Assembly: GCA_003707065.3 (NCBI GenBank)
Contig: PPXM03000002.1
Coordinates: 372,001-436,000 of the forward strand
Origin: Trigonopsis variabilis
Lineage: Eukaryota > Ascomycota > Trigonopsidomycetes > Trigonopsidales > Trigonopsidaceae
Length of the DNA stretch: 64,000 bases
Direction of reading: 5' to 3'
Shown: positions 45,196 through 57,384 of the stretch, one piece after another
Numbering within the stretch: the first letter of the stretch is position 1
Layout of the letters: every line of letters starts with the position of its first letter
Translations under genes and position numbers: made by a program
Notes under the pieces: model-generated
Database searches by the model: none
What the model saw: the letters and a program-made list of their open reading frames with translations, nothing else
What the model was told of the DNA's origin: nothing

Positions 45196-48100
45196 ATGCC
45201 TAATCCTCCTCCACCGCCTGGATGGGCTCCACCACCCCCTCCAGGCGAGGTCCCACCTCCTCCTCCGGGATATATGATGAGTTCAGATTCCACCGTGGAT
45301 TCGAGGACCGTTAAGCTTGAAGAAAAAGCTAGGAAATGGCATCAGGTTCAGAAGAAAAGGTTTGGGGAAAAAAGAAGTCGCGGCGGGTATATTCAGACCC
45401 AGAAGCCTGAGATGCCTGCTGAGCATCTGCGGAAAATCATGAAAGACCACGGAGATATGTCGTCGAAAAAGTTTGCGGCCGACAAAAGAGCTTACTTGGG
45501 AGCATTAAAGTATATGCCACATGCGGTTATCAAACTATTGGAGAATATGCCTCAACCCTGGGAACAAGTGCGAGAGGTTAAAGTTCTTTATCACAATACC
45601 GGTGCTATCACGTTTGTAAATGAAGTACCAAGAGTGATTGAGCCGATCTATACTGCTCAATGGTCTACGATGTGGATCATGATGCGGAGAGAAAAGCGTG
45701 ATCGACGGCATTTTAAACGGATGCGATTCCCTCCTTTTGATGATGAAGAGCCCCCTATTTCGTGGTCAGAAAACATCGAAGATTTAGAGCCACTGGAAGC
45801 AATCCAACTGGAACTTGATGAAGAGGAAGACAATGCGGTATACGAATGGTTTTATGACCATAGGCCTCTCTTGGATGAACTGAAGTTTGTCAATGGTCCT
45901 TCATACAAGAAGTGGACCCTAGATCTTCCCCAGATGTCCACTTTATATCGCTTGGCTCAGTCTCTCCTTCCCGACAGCTCGGATCCCAATTCCCTTTATA
46001 TGTTTGATAAGAAGTCCTTCTTCACCGCCAAAGCACTTAATGTCGCTATCCCTGGAGGACCCAAGTTCGAAAGACTGTATAAGGATGTTGACCCCAACGA
46101 TGAGGATTTTGGAGAATTCAATTCGATCGATCGGATTATCTTTCGTCTGCCTATCCGAACCGAGTACCGGATTGCATTCCCTCATCTTTACAACTCGTTA
46201 CCTCGATCTGTAGAAATTGATTGGTACCAGCACCCTCTGTCAGTGTTTATTAAGGCGACAGATCCTGAACTACCAGCATTCTATTTCGATTCGTCCATAA
46301 ATCCTATTTCTTCTCGAACAGTGGCGTCAGATTTAGGAAGTGTTTCGAATGAAGATGAGATTTTTGGTGACTCTGAAGAGGATTCGTTTGAACTTCCTCC
46401 TGGACTGGATGCTTTTCTGGACGACCAAGAACTCTCAAGTGATAGTACTGCTGCTGCCATTGATCTTATTAAAGCCCCCTATCCGTTCAATAGACGAAGT
46501 GGTAGAATGGTACGGGCTCAGGATGTTGCCCTTGTCAAACAGTGGTATCTCCACCATCCTCCTAGCGGATATCCTGTCAAGGTCCGAGTGTCCTACCAGA
46601 AACTTCTCAAGATGTACGTCTTAAATGCCCTTAGGACTCGTCCTCCGAGCAGTCGCCGAAAGACTAATCTATTGAAGAGCTTGAAAAATACCAAGTTCTT
46701 CCAACAGACCACCATTGACTGGGTTGAAGCTGGGTTGCAATTGTGTCGACAAGGGTTCAATATGTTGAACTTGCTGATTCACCGAAAAGGATTAACGTAT
46801 CTACACTTGGACTACAACTTTAATCTGAAGCCGACAAAGACCCTAACGACCAAGGAAAGAAAGCGCTCTCGATTTGGTAACGCTTTCCACTTGATGCGAG
46901 AGATTCTCAGAACAACCAAACTCTTAGTTGATGCACAAGTGCAATATAGGTTGGGTAACGTTGATGCTTTCCAATTGGCTGATGGTATATATTATACACT
47001 GAACCATCTGGGCCAACTGACCGGTATCTACAGATACAAGTACAAAGTCATGCATCAAATTAGGACATGCAAAGATCTGAAACATGTGATCTACTATCGG
47101 TTCAACGTTGTCATTGGCAAAGGTCCTGGCTGTGGGTTCTGGCAACCAGCTTGGAGAGTTTGGCTATTCTTTTTGCGGGGCATCATCCCGCTATTAGAAC
47201 GATGGCTAGGAAATCTGTTGGCGAGACAGTTCGAAGGTCGTCATTCTAAAGGAGTTGCGAAAACGGTCACCAAACAACGCGTCGAATCTTATTATGATTT
47301 GGAGTTACGCGCGTCTGTCATGCATGATATCCTTGATATGATTCCTGAAGGCATCAAACAAAACAAGTCCAAAACAATTCTTCAGCATCTGAGTGAAGCT
47401 TGGCGGTGTTGGAAAGCCAATATCCCTTGGAAAGTTCCTGGGCTGCCTGCGCCGATTGAGAACATTATCCTCCGCTATGTTAAAGCCAAGGCAGACGGTT
47501 GGATATCGGTGGCTCATTATAACAGAGAGCGAATTCGAAGAGGCGCAACAGTTGACAAGACTGTTGCTCGCAAGAACTTGGGACGGTTGACTCGTCTTTG
47601 GCTGAAAGGTGAACAGGAACGACAACACAACTACCTCAAGGATGGACCATATGTATCCCCTGAAGAAGCTGTCGCTATTTACAGTACTATGGTACATTGG
47701 CTTGAAAGTCGAAAGTTCGCTCCCATTCCTTTCCCCCCTCTGAGCTACAAGCATGACACAAAGTTGCTAGTGCTGGCATTGGAAAAGCTAAAGGATGCTT
47801 ACAGCGTCAAGGGTCGGTTGAATCAAAGCCAGCGAGAGGAATTGGCCTTAATCGAGCAAGCCTATGACAATCCTCATGAGTGTTTAAGCCGTATTAAGCG
47901 ATTGCTATTGTCTCAGCGAGCGTTTAAGGAGGTGACACTGGAAATGATGGACCATTATAGTCACATTACTCCTGTGCATGAAGTTGATCCATTGGAAAAG
48001 ATTACCGATGCTTACTTGGATCAGTATCTGTGGTATGAAGCTGATAAGAGACGTTTGTTCCCCAACTGGATCAAGCCGAGTGACTCGGAGGTTCCACCTT

Positions 48101-51100
48101 TGCTGGTATATAAGTGGGCGCAGGGAATCAACAATCTTTATCAAGTATGGGAGACGGATGAGGGTCAGTGCAACGTGCTCATGGAGACCACGTTGAGTAA
48201 GATGTCTGAAAAGGTTGACTTGACTTTGTTGAACAGGTTACTCCGGTTGGTGATGGACGCCAACTTGGCGGACTATATTAGTGCCAAAAATAATGTGAAC
48301 CTGACTTACAAGGACATGAACCATATAAATTCTTATGGAATATTGAGAGGTTTACAGTTCTCCTCTTTTGTCTTGCAATATTACGGATTGTCTGTCGATA
48401 TTCTCCTCCTGGGCTTGCAGCGAGCCAGCGAATTAGCCGGCAGTCCCCAACAGCCTTTGGATTTCTTGCACTTTAAGGACCTGGAAACCGAAGTTAGACA
48501 TCCTATTCGATTGTATTCGCGTTATGTCGATAGGATCCATGTATTTTTCAGGTTCACTGCCAACGAAGCTAGAGAACTCATCCAACGGTTTTTGACGGAG
48601 AACCCTGATCCAAACTTTGAGAATGTTGTTGGCTACAACAACAAAAAGTGCTGGCCTCGAGACTGTCGGATGAGGCTGATGAGACATGACGTTAACCTTG
48701 GTCGAGCAGTATTTTGGGAACTCAAAAACCGATTACCGAGGTCGATAACGACGATTGAGTGGGAGGATACCTTCGCGTCAGTGTATAGCCGAGACAACCC
48801 CAATATGCTATTCTCCATGGTTGGATTTGAAGTCCGGATCTTGCCTAAATGCCGCGCTGTATCTGAAACGGCCATCAAAGACAGTGTCTGGGGTCTTATT
48901 GATGAGACCACTAAAGAGAGAACAGCCTATGCCTTTTTAAGAGTGACACAGGACGATATTGCCAAGTTTAATAATCGGATTCGACAAATATTGATGTCTT
49001 CTGGGTCTACGACTTTCACCAAGATCGCCAATAAGTGGAACACAGCCTTGATTGCTTTGTTCACTTATTACAGGGAAGCTGCTGTGAGTACAGAGGAGTT
49101 ACTTGATACTCTAGTCAAATGTGAGACCAAGATTCAAACTCGAGTGAAGATTGGGTTGAATTCAAAGATGCCTTCCCGTTTCCCCCCTGCAGTCTTTTAC
49201 ACTCCCAAAGAGCTGGGCGGTTTAGGAATGCTGAGTGCTAGTCATATTCTCATTCCTGCGTCTGATCTTCGATGGTCTAAACAGACTGATACGGGGATTA
49301 CTCATTTCAGAGCTGGCATGTCGCATGAAGAGGATCAGTTGATTCCCAATATCTTCCGCTATTTGACCACATGGGAGTCAGAAATAATCGATTCTCAGCG
49401 GGTGTGGGCTGAATATGCAATGAAAAGGCAGGAAGCCAATCAGCAGAACCGTCGGTTGACCTTGGAAGATCTTGAAGACAGCTGGGACAGAGGGTTACCC
49501 AGAATTAATACACTTTTCCAAAAGGATCGACATACTTTGGCTTATGATAAAGGCCACCGGATCCGGAATGAATTCAAGCAGTATTCTTTGGCTCGAGCGA
49601 ATCCATTCTGGTGGACGAACAACCGCCACGACGGCAAACTGTGGAACCTGAATGCATATAGAACCGATGTAATCCAAGCTTTGGGAGGCATTGAAACCAT
49701 TTTGGAACACACCTTGTTCAAGGCTACTGGATTCCCTAGCGTAAGTAGTATTTTGATTAACGATTTTGTTACTAACTTTTAAGTGGGAAGGATTGTTCTG
49801 GGAGAAAGCTTCTGGATTTGAGGATACAATGAAGTTCAAGAAATTGACCAACGCGCAGCGTTCAGGTCTTAATCAAATTCCTAATCGAAGGTTTACTTTA
49901 TGGTGGTCGCCTACTATCAATCGAGCCAATGTTTATGTTGGTTTCCTTGTTCAATTAGATCTGACTGGTATCTTCTTGCATGGCAAGATCCCGACCTTGA
50001 AGATTTCCCTGATTCAAATCTTCCGAGCCCATCTTTGGCAGAAGATCCACGAGAGTCTAGTCTTTGATCTCTGCCAAGTACTCGATCAGGAAATGGATGC
50101 TCTCCAGATTGAAAGTGTCCAGAAAGAGACTATTCATCCAAGAAAGTCCTATAAGATGAACTCTTCGGCAGCAGATATCTTGCTGGTCAGTGCTTATCGA
50201 TGGAGCGTCTGTCGACCATCATTATTGAATGATAGCAAGGATGTCATGGATGCTACGACGGCCAATAAATTCTGGATCGATGTTCAGCTACGATATGGTG
50301 ACTACGATAGTCATGATATTTCACGATATACTAGGTCCAAGTTCCTTGACTATACGACTGACAACATCTCAATTTATCCTTCACCGACAGGTATGATGAT
50401 TGGGGTGGACTTGGCGTATAATATCTACGATGCCTATGGTAACTGGTTCCCGGGATTGAAGCCTCTTGTTCAACAGGCCATGTCTAAGATCATGAAAGCC
50501 AATCCCGCTCTTTATGTGCTCAGAGAGCGTATCAGGAAAGCCTTGCAGCTCTACTCGTCTGAGCCACAGGAAACATTCTTGAATTCTCAGAACTATGGCG
50601 AACTATTTAGTAACCAGATTCAGTTTTTCATCGACGATAGTAATGTCTATCGGGTGACTATCCACAAGACCTTTGAGGGCAATTTAACAACAAAGCCAAT
50701 TAATGGAGCTATTTTCATTTTCAATCCTCGAACGGGCCAATTGTTCTTGAAAATCATCCATACCTCGGTGTGGGCCGGTCAAAAGCGGTTGTCCCAGCTC
50801 GCCAAATGGAAGACTGCTGAAGAGGTAGCTGCTTTGATCAGATCTTTGCCGATTGAGGAGCAGCCCAAGCAGCTGATTGTGACCAGAAAGGGAATGTTGG
50901 ATCCTCTCGAAGTACATTTGCTGGACTTTCCAAATATTTCTATTCGCCCTTCAGAGCTTCAGTTGCCTTTCCAAGCTGCGATGAAAATTGAAAAGCTTGC
51001 AGATATGATTCTCAAGGCTACTGAGCCCCAGATGGTGTTATTCCACATGTATGACGATTGGTTAAAGACGATCTCCTCCTACACTGCATTTTCAAGGTTG

Positions 51101-52306
51101 ATTCTAATCCTTCGAGCGCTTCACGTGAACATGGACAAGACCAAATTGATTCTTAGACCCGACCGGACGGTGATTACGAAGGAGAATCACCTGTGGCCCA
51201 GTTTTACTGACGAGGAATGGATCAAGGTGGAAACGGAGCTGCGCGACCTGATTTTGAACGACTATGGCAAGAAGAATAATGTTAATGTGGCCTCATTGAC
51301 TCAGCATGAAATTAGAGATCTTATTCTGGGTCAAGAAATCAAGGCTCCTTCGCAGCGGCGACAAGAGATTGCTGATATTGAAGCTCAACAGCAAGAAGAG
51401 AACGCGCAGCTGACTGCGGTCAAGACCAAGACCCAGACAGTCCATGGTGATGACATCTACGTTGTGACCACGTCAAACTACGAGCAGCAGACGTTTTCGT
51501 CCAAGACAGAGTGGAGGACCCGTGCCATCTCGACTGCCAATCTTTCGCTTCGAGCCAAGCATATCTACGTGTCTTCGGATGATCTTCGAGACGACGGCCA
51601 GTATACTTATGTTATGGCTAAGAACATCCTGCGCAAATTCATTCAGATCTCTGATCTTCGGATCCAGATCGCAGGCTACTTGTTTGGATGCTCTCCTCCT
51701 GACAATGATCAGGTGAAAGAAATCAGGTGTATTGTGCTCGTTCCTCAACTTGGAACCAACCAAGGGGTACAACTTGCTGCTCAGTTCCCCGAAGATGACC
51801 AACTTCTTGAAGGGCTGGAGCCGTTGGGATGGATTCACACTCAGTCTCAGGACCTGCCTGCGTTGTCGCCTGTGGACGTGACGGAACAGGCCCATCTAGT
51901 GAAGGAGCATCCGCAGCTGAACGATAAGAGCGTCACCATGACGGTTGCCTTCACGCCGGGATCGGTGTCGTTGGCGGCTTATTCACTGAGTCCGGAAGGA
52001 TACGAGTGGGGAGCAAATAATAAAGACTTGTCCTCGATGTCTCCCGAAGGATACTCACCCGACTTTGGTCAGAAGTGTCAGCTGCTGCTCACTGACCGAG
52101 TACTAGGGTTCTTCCTTGTTCCCGAAGATGATGTATGGAACAATGCTTTTGTGGGCGCCGGGTGGAATCCAAAGACCAAGTATAGGCTCAAGATCGACAC
52201 GCCCTTGTCGTTCTACAACGAGCACCATCGGCCGATTCATTTCTCTACGTTTAATGAGCTCGAGGTCAATGATATGGAGGTGGAAAAGAGCGACGTTTTT
52301 GCTTAG
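45196..52306 (+). CDS. PRP8: Spliceosome core factor Prp8
   Basis: Exons 45196-49740 and 49784-52306 encode 2355 residues (yeast 2413, human 2335). The N terminus is a short proline run ([13 protein letters not shown]). The PRO8NT, central reverse transcriptase-like, endonuclease-like, RNase H-like and C-terminal Jab1/MPN domains follow in order. The Jab1 tail ends [15 protein letters not shown] plus an acidic end, the region that regulates Brr2. Prp8 forms the catalytic cavity of U5 snRNP. The gene's own intron is 43 nt, with a perfect TACTAAC branch point and an AAG acceptor at 49781-49783, so the factor must splice its own transcript. Confidence 0.98.
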
Positions 52307-52493
52307 TGTATTCTAGTGACAAAGGATGAGAAGGATAAGTGGAGCGTAGCACCCAGTCCACTCGGTTGCCATTGTATGAAGGCAACGACGAGGGACGAGA
52401 GCGCGCGTGTAACAGTCAGACATTCACGTGATGATTTTGGTTGCCCCATCTATGATTGGCCCGACAACATCACCTTACTTTTCTCCCTTAGCC

Positions 52494-52991
52494 ATGATTG
52501 TGCCGACTCTCCGCGCTTCAGTGTTCCGCTCTACACGCCTGGTTAGCCGAGTTTCTACTCGATCCTTGTCTGTTTCCGCTTCACGACTTTACTCGATTCC
52601 TCAACCGACCGCTCCTACCAAGGTTTCTGAGAGGCTCGAGGATGTTGACGGTATCAACTCTTTGTACGGTCCTGGTGCTCCCGAGGGAGTTGTTCCCACT
52701 GACTACGAGCAAGCCACTGGTCTTGAGCGGTTAGAATTGCTTGGAAAGTTAGATGGCGTTGATGTGTTCAACCAGCGACAGATTCAAGCCTCCAAGAAGG
52801 GCACCATGAAAGAGCCTATTGTTGTCGATGCGTTTGAAAAGCACATCTATGTTGGATGCACTGGTGTCGGGGATGAGCATGAACTGATCTGGCTTCAACC
52901 TTCTGTTGACAAGCCTGGCCGCTGCAGAGAATGTGGAAATGTCGTTGCTCTAAACTACATTGGTCCCGAAGGAGAGGAGCATCATCACTAA
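52494..52991 (+). CDS. COX4: Cytochrome c oxidase subunit 4 (zinc-binding, COX5B type)
   Basis: From the ATG at 52494 the protein has 165 residues. Upstream in-frame ATGs exist at 52428, but this one starts the Arg/Ser-rich presequence (MIVPTLRASVFRSTRL). The mature part holds YGPGAPEGVVPTDYEQATGLER, then zinc ligands in YVGCTG, EHELIW and GRCRECG. It is a nuclear-encoded structural subunit of mitochondrial complex IV. A TTCACGTGA element (CACGTG 52425-52430) lies 64 bp before the ATG. Confidence 0.94.
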   Translation: MIVPTLRASVFRSTRLVSRVSTRSLSVSASRLYSIPQPTAPTKVSERLEDVDGINSLYGPGAPEGVVPTDYEQATGLERLELLGKLDGVDVFNQRQIQASKKGTMKEPIVVDAFEKHIYVGCTGVGDEHELIWLQPSVDKPGRCRECGNVVALNYIGPEGEEHHH

Positions 52992-53387
52992 ATTTGGGGG
53001 GTCGATATAATTAGTGAATAAATTGAGATATTTTGTTTGTAGGTCCAGTATGGGAATATGAATTTCGAATATATTTCTACGATACGAAACTCTAGACATA
53101 TCAAATTGCAACTAACAGAAGTAGAAAGTAGAAAACTTGTCATGATTCATAAACGGTAAAGAAGCACTCAAAAGACATGATGAAAGCGGACCAGTAATAT
53201 AAGATAAATGAGGAAACCAACAAGAGAGACGGAATCTGGTATACATTTCAAGCAATCTGAACGCTTGGTAGAGAAATAGCGTGACATTTCAAGCAACCCA
53301 TCGAGTACATCAGCTACTGGATTAAATAGACGGATGGAGCTAAGAGACTCTTCTCGACACTTCTGGATGCGCTTTCAGGCGACACCA
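52992..53387. other. Intergenic between convergent COX4 and MED21
   Basis: 396 bp holding both 3' ends. AT-rich near 53010-53100; no coding frame or RNA feature recognised. Confidence 0.55.
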
Positions 53388-53748
53388 TCAATCAAGATCA
53401 GCCATTCCCAAGCTCAAGTTCATTATGAGATCGTCACAATCTTGCCGAAGGTTAGAGTCCAATTCGGTTTGTCTAGCCACGTCGGTCTGAAGATTATTCA
53501 GCTTTTCCTGGAGTTCCGAGATGTAATGGAATTGCTGCTGAAGTGAAATCCCTGTCCCAGGAAGGGAAGAAATTAGCAAATCGATCTGTTTGCACCGAGA
53601 TATGATATCGTCTGCGAGCTCTTCCTTGGCTGAAATTAGCATCAACACAACTGCACTGCTCACCATTCGAGTCTACAAAACTCAAGCACGAGTAAAATTG
53701 AATGATAAGCCGATCAACAGCATCTTGAAGCTGAGATAGGCGGTCCAT
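53388..53748 (-). CDS. MED21: Mediator subunit 21
   Basis: Exons 53748-53664 and 53629-53388 joined over a 34-nt intron encode 108 residues. The N terminus MDRLSQLQDAVDRLIIQFY is the hallmark start of Med21/Srb7, and CKQIDLLISSLPG after the splice is its second conserved block. The rest is coiled coil. Med21 pairs with Med7 in the middle module of Mediator. The protein is about 30 residues shorter than yeast Srb7, mainly in the linker that normally separates the two blocks. Confidence 0.9.
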
Positions 53749-54797
53749 ACCATGGACTAGACCGTAAGCAAGCTGTCTCGTTCAGCCTTGGCTCGCGACC
53801 AAATGTACTGACTGTAGGGGAGGGTCTTCGATCCGACTCTTACATCAAGCGCTCAGTCAGCTTGCCCGTCGCATGGCCCTCACAACCAATAGTACTGTCC
53901 CAGGGTCAGTCGGTTAAGATGGTCGTGGAATTATACTCTTTTAACTCAGTTGAACTTTTAACAAGAAAAATGTGATAAAATTCTGCGAGAATATCTACAC
54001 GTGAACTTTTCATGCTGAGAGAGCATAGTCAGGGGAGTTTCTTCCCGTCCGTTGTGATTGGCTGTCTACAAACTCTGAGGGCTGGTCGCTATACTTGTAA
54101 GGGAAATATTATATAGAAGCCCATGCGAAACATGTGCTGGTGCTGATGAGTTTTTCGACAGCAGATGTGACACAAAAAAAATCTCGGCTTGGCTTGGCCA
54201 GAAGTTCCCACGTAAAGGAGCAAGTTCTTTAGAACTGAGAATTCATGCTGAAAGATCATCCTTTAGTATGAGTATCGCGGATGATCAAATTAGGCATGCC
54301 AAACTCCCGAATGACAAACGGGTCGGCTCCTTGGGGGACGTCTAAGGGGGTGTCCCCGAATCGCGTTTAGGGACGCGTCAAGGGGAAAATGACAGAAACG
54401 TCTTTTTGGAGCAATGCTCGAAATATGTTGCAGAGAGTGATAATTAACTTGACTGGTAATAAATATAATGAGTGTTGTATGAGTGGCTATATCGAGTACG
54501 AGGATAATATTGTCCTTAAGCACAGTTGTGGAGTGTCATGAACCTGACAGCAATCTTGCCTCCAAGACTAAAACGGATAGGCGACGGATGAGTTTGAAAA
54601 GACAAGCAGCGGCTTGGCTGAGTCTGGAAAAGATTTGACCAGAGGACCGGATTAGGACTACGGAGCAAGACAAAGATATTTCCCAAATGGGAAATAACAC
54701 AAGGAGGGTAACGGAATCAAGGGATAGCGTGCAGGGGATATAAATATATAAAACCAGGGGCAGAATGCTTTCCTGAGACATTAACCACCCACAGATC
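53749..54797. other. 1-kb regulatory-looking intergenic region
   Basis: Separates MED21 (minus) from the UTR2-like gene (plus). It contains CACGTG at 53998-54003, a GGGGAC/GTCCCC inverted repeat at 54334-54357, a CGCGT/ACGCG inverted repeat at 54362-54377 that includes an ACGCGT box at 54373-54378, AGGGG stress-type elements nearby, and a strong TATA element. No convincing frame. Confidence 0.55.
54739..54753 (+). promoter_or_regulatory. TATA box of the UTR2-like gene
   Basis: TATAAATATATAAAA, about 45 bp before the ATG at 54798. A strong TATA element is common for regulated cell-wall genes. Confidence 0.6.
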
Positions 54798-56198
54798 ATG
54801 AAGGTTATAGGGCTAATATTGCTTTGCTATTTTGGGTTGATTGCAGCCGAGTATACGTGTAACGCGACTCAGTCATGCCCTGAAGAAGCCCCATGCTGTG
54901 GACAGTATGGAACCTGTGGGACCGGATCCACCTGTCTGGGAGGCTGTGATCCTCGTTATTCATACTCGACTGGATCATGTCTGCCCAACCCCATCTGCAG
55001 GAATATTTCTTATACGTTTGATAGCGTGGACGACTTGGCCTCGACCTATGAGTACTTGGGCAACACTGAAAAGTATCCGTTTGTCTATTCGGGAACTCCC
55101 CTCGATTATGATGGCTCGGTGCTTCTGACCATGCCCCAATACGCATCTGGCACCGTCTTGTCTTCGACCTTTTATATCTGGTACGGCCGTGTCGATGTCA
55201 AGCTCAAGACGTCGCGTGGACAGGGCGTCGTGACCGCGGCCATTCTGTTTAGTGACGTCCAAGATGAGTTTGACTATGAGTTTGTGGGAAAAGACTTAGA
55301 AACCGCGCAGACAAACTACTACTACCTGGGCGAGTTGGACTGGGAAAACTCCAAGAATATCAGCTTGTCGGATACATTTGACAACTACCACACTTACTCG
55401 GTGGATTGGACACCCGATCGTGTCCAATGGCTCGTTGACGGACAAGTTGGAAGGACACTGAATCGGTCGAGCACGTATAACTCGACGCTGGGAATATACA
55501 AGTATCCCCAGACTCCTGCAAGAGTGCAAGTATCGATTTGGCCTGGCGGTAACGCGACCAACGCTCCTGGTACCATAGCCTGGGCAGGTGGTGAGATTGA
55601 CTGGGATAGTGAGGATATCCAGAACTATGGCTACTACTATGCCACTTTGAACTCCATCAATGTGACGTGCTACGAGCCTCCCGAGGATGTCGAGAAAAAC
55701 GGCACAACGTCCTATATCTATGTTTCCAAAGACTCGGCCGGAGAGTTCAACCAGAGTTCGGTCATGATTACCGACAGAGAGACCACCATTGGGTCTCAGA
55801 ATGCCACTGGCTTGGACCCAGATAATGGCGCATCTTCGTCTTCTGTGGTCTCGTCCTCCACGTCAAAATCCTCCTCTTCTTCGACCCATCATGCTTCTTC
55901 TACTCTGGGATCCGTTTCTAATTCCTCTTCCACTGGATTGCCTTCTAATATCTCTGCGACGTCGGATATCGCCGCTGTTGCATCTTCCACGTCGCTATCT
56001 TCAACATTCTTATCCTCGTCTTCTGAGTCATCAGGGGCGTCTTCTACTGCTGCTGCTTCTGGGTTTGTACAAGATATCGAAGCCACTGCCTCGGCGTCGT
56101 CGTCGTCCTCATCGTCTTCCAGCAACTCGGCGACGGTCAACTCGATCAACTATAGCCTGCTCTCAGTCATGATCTTGAGCGCGATGATGCTTCTTTAA
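54798..56198 (+). CDS. UTR2: GPI-anchored chitin-glucan transglycosylase (CRH family, GH16/CBM18)
   Basis: A single exon encodes 466 residues. A signal peptide covers residues 1-17. A cysteine-rich CBM18-like chitin-binding module lies at about 20-62 (CPEEAPCCGQYGTCG). The GH16 domain follows with the catalytic DEFDYEF motif at 156-162, where E157 and E161 are the nucleophile and acid/base. Many N-glycosylation sites are visible. Residues 340-440 are a Ser/Thr-rich stalk and the end is a hydrophobic GPI signal. The enzyme links chitin to beta-glucan in the cell wall. The CBM18 module points to Utr2/Crh2 over Crh1. Confidence 0.94.
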   Translation: MKVIGLILLCYFGLIAAEYTCNATQSCPEEAPCCGQYGTCGTGSTCLGGCDPRYSYSTGSCLPNPICRNISYTFDSVDDLASTYEYLGNTEKYPFVYSGTPLDYDGSVLLTMPQYASGTVLSSTFYIWYGRVDVKLKTSRGQGVVTAAILFSDVQDEFDYEFVGKDLETAQTNYYYLGELDWENSKNISLSDTFDNYHTYSVDWTPDRVQWLVDGQVGRTLNRSSTYNSTLGIYKYPQTPARVQVSIWPGGNATNAPGTIAWAGGEIDWDSEDIQNYGYYYATLNSINVTCYEPPEDVEKNGTTSYIYVSKDSAGEFNQSSVMITDRETTIGSQNATGLDPDNGASSSSVVSSSTSKSSSSSTHHASSTLGSVSNSSSTGLPSNISATSDIAAVASSTSLSSTFLSSSSESSGASSTAAASGFVQDIEATASASSSSSSSSSNSATVNSINYSLLSVMILSAMMLL

Positions 56199-56368
56199 TG
56201 ATCTGTCGCGGACTCCTTCAAGAGATTTTCCGATATAAAACCCTTCTACCTCTCAAGGCTTACAGGATAAGCTTTGGACGCATTTTTTACGGTGTACGAT
56301 TCGATATGAGCATTTTTAATAGAGACTGCCGTATTTACAAATAATCCCAAAGATCACAAATTCACAAC

Positions 56369-57157
56369 CTAAAATAGTAAAGGAAACAATAACAAAGCGA
56401 CTTGGCCAGGCCGCTCGGTTGCCAACATTTCGTAGTTGGCTGCTGCCCGCTGGGTCGATGCAAGATCCAGGCTGATTCCGGTCTTTACAAACCCATTCCG
56501 GGACGCAGGATCAAGCAGACGTAAGGTCTTGCCTGTTCCTATGATTAAAAGATCCGGCTTAGGCGATAACACGTCAAAGACGTCAACAAGAGAAGGAGGA
56601 ATAGTCAAAGGGGCCAGATCAGATGATCTAGCTGGCACACCACTTATAGGCCAAACCCAGACTTGGTCAGACCATATAACGACCCCGTGGCTTGAGCCTT
56701 TAATCTCAGTCCTGTCGGTTAAAACAATAGAGCCCGTCCGAAGATCCAGGTAATCGATCGATCGACCAGGCCGTTGGGCATTAGCCAGTAGATCAAACTG
56801 TCCAAACACTTGGTCTCTTGCTCGTGAAGCTGCCTCTGCCGCTTCTTTTAAATCCCGCTGCCGTTGGCGCTGTAACTGACTTTCAACGTCGTCGTCATCG
56901 CTCACCAGCTCTTGGCCTAGTCTTCCCAACTGATGGGCATTACTCTTCAGAACTATATCTCCCAGGTCTTTGTTGATGTTGAGTGAATGCGAGTTTCCAT
57001 CAGGATTGGGAATATTCCTTGCTCGAGCCTGAGACGGTCCCGCCTTTTCTCTGGAATCTGGATTCGTCCGAGGTTGAGGTTCTCGAGGAGTAGAGACCCT
57101 CGTAACTCCCAGTAATCTTCTAGAAAGGGAAAACAGTCGACGCTGAGGCCTATACAT
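56369..57157 (-). CDS. NDUFAF3: Mth938-domain protein, NDUFAF3-like complex I assembly factor
   Basis: From the ATG at 57157 the protein has 262 residues; an in-frame ATG at 57277 would add 40. Either start gives an Arg/Ser-rich N terminus suited to mitochondrial import. The C-terminal half is the Mth938/DUF498 fold: GSSHGVVIWSDQVWVWPI, then LLIIGTGKTLRLLDP, and a final block TQRAAANYEMLATERPGQVALLL. Human NDUFAF3 assembles the Q module of complex I. With the NDUFB2-like subunit near 20 kb it indicates that this fungus keeps complex I. Confidence 0.85.
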   Translation of the reverse strand: MYRPQRRLFSLSRRLLGVTRVSTPREPQPRTNPDSREKAGPSQARARNIPNPDGNSHSLNINKDLGDIVLKSNAHQLGRLGQELVSDDDDVESQLQRQRQRDLKEAAEAASRARDQVFGQFDLLANAQRPGRSIDYLDLRTGSIVLTDRTEIKGSSHGVVIWSDQVWVWPISGVPARSSDLAPLTIPPSLVDVFDVLSPKPDLLIIGTGKTLRLLDPASRNGFVKTGISLDLASTQRAAANYEMLATERPGQVALLLFPLLF

Positions 57158-57384
57158 TTGATCAAACAATAAACAGTGCGTAGATCGACGCAAAAGCAAG
57201 GATGGCAAGTCAAGACAAGGGTTGGTACTGGAACTTAGAAATTTAGAACTGGTGCTACAGCGTAGTAACGGTGTCAAGTCCCAGTATCGTTGCTAGCGGG
57301 AATGCCCTTACTAAGGCCAGCAAGGATAGCGCCTTTACTAATTTCTTTGCCGTCACTTGATTCCTCCGCCAACTGATCTTCACC

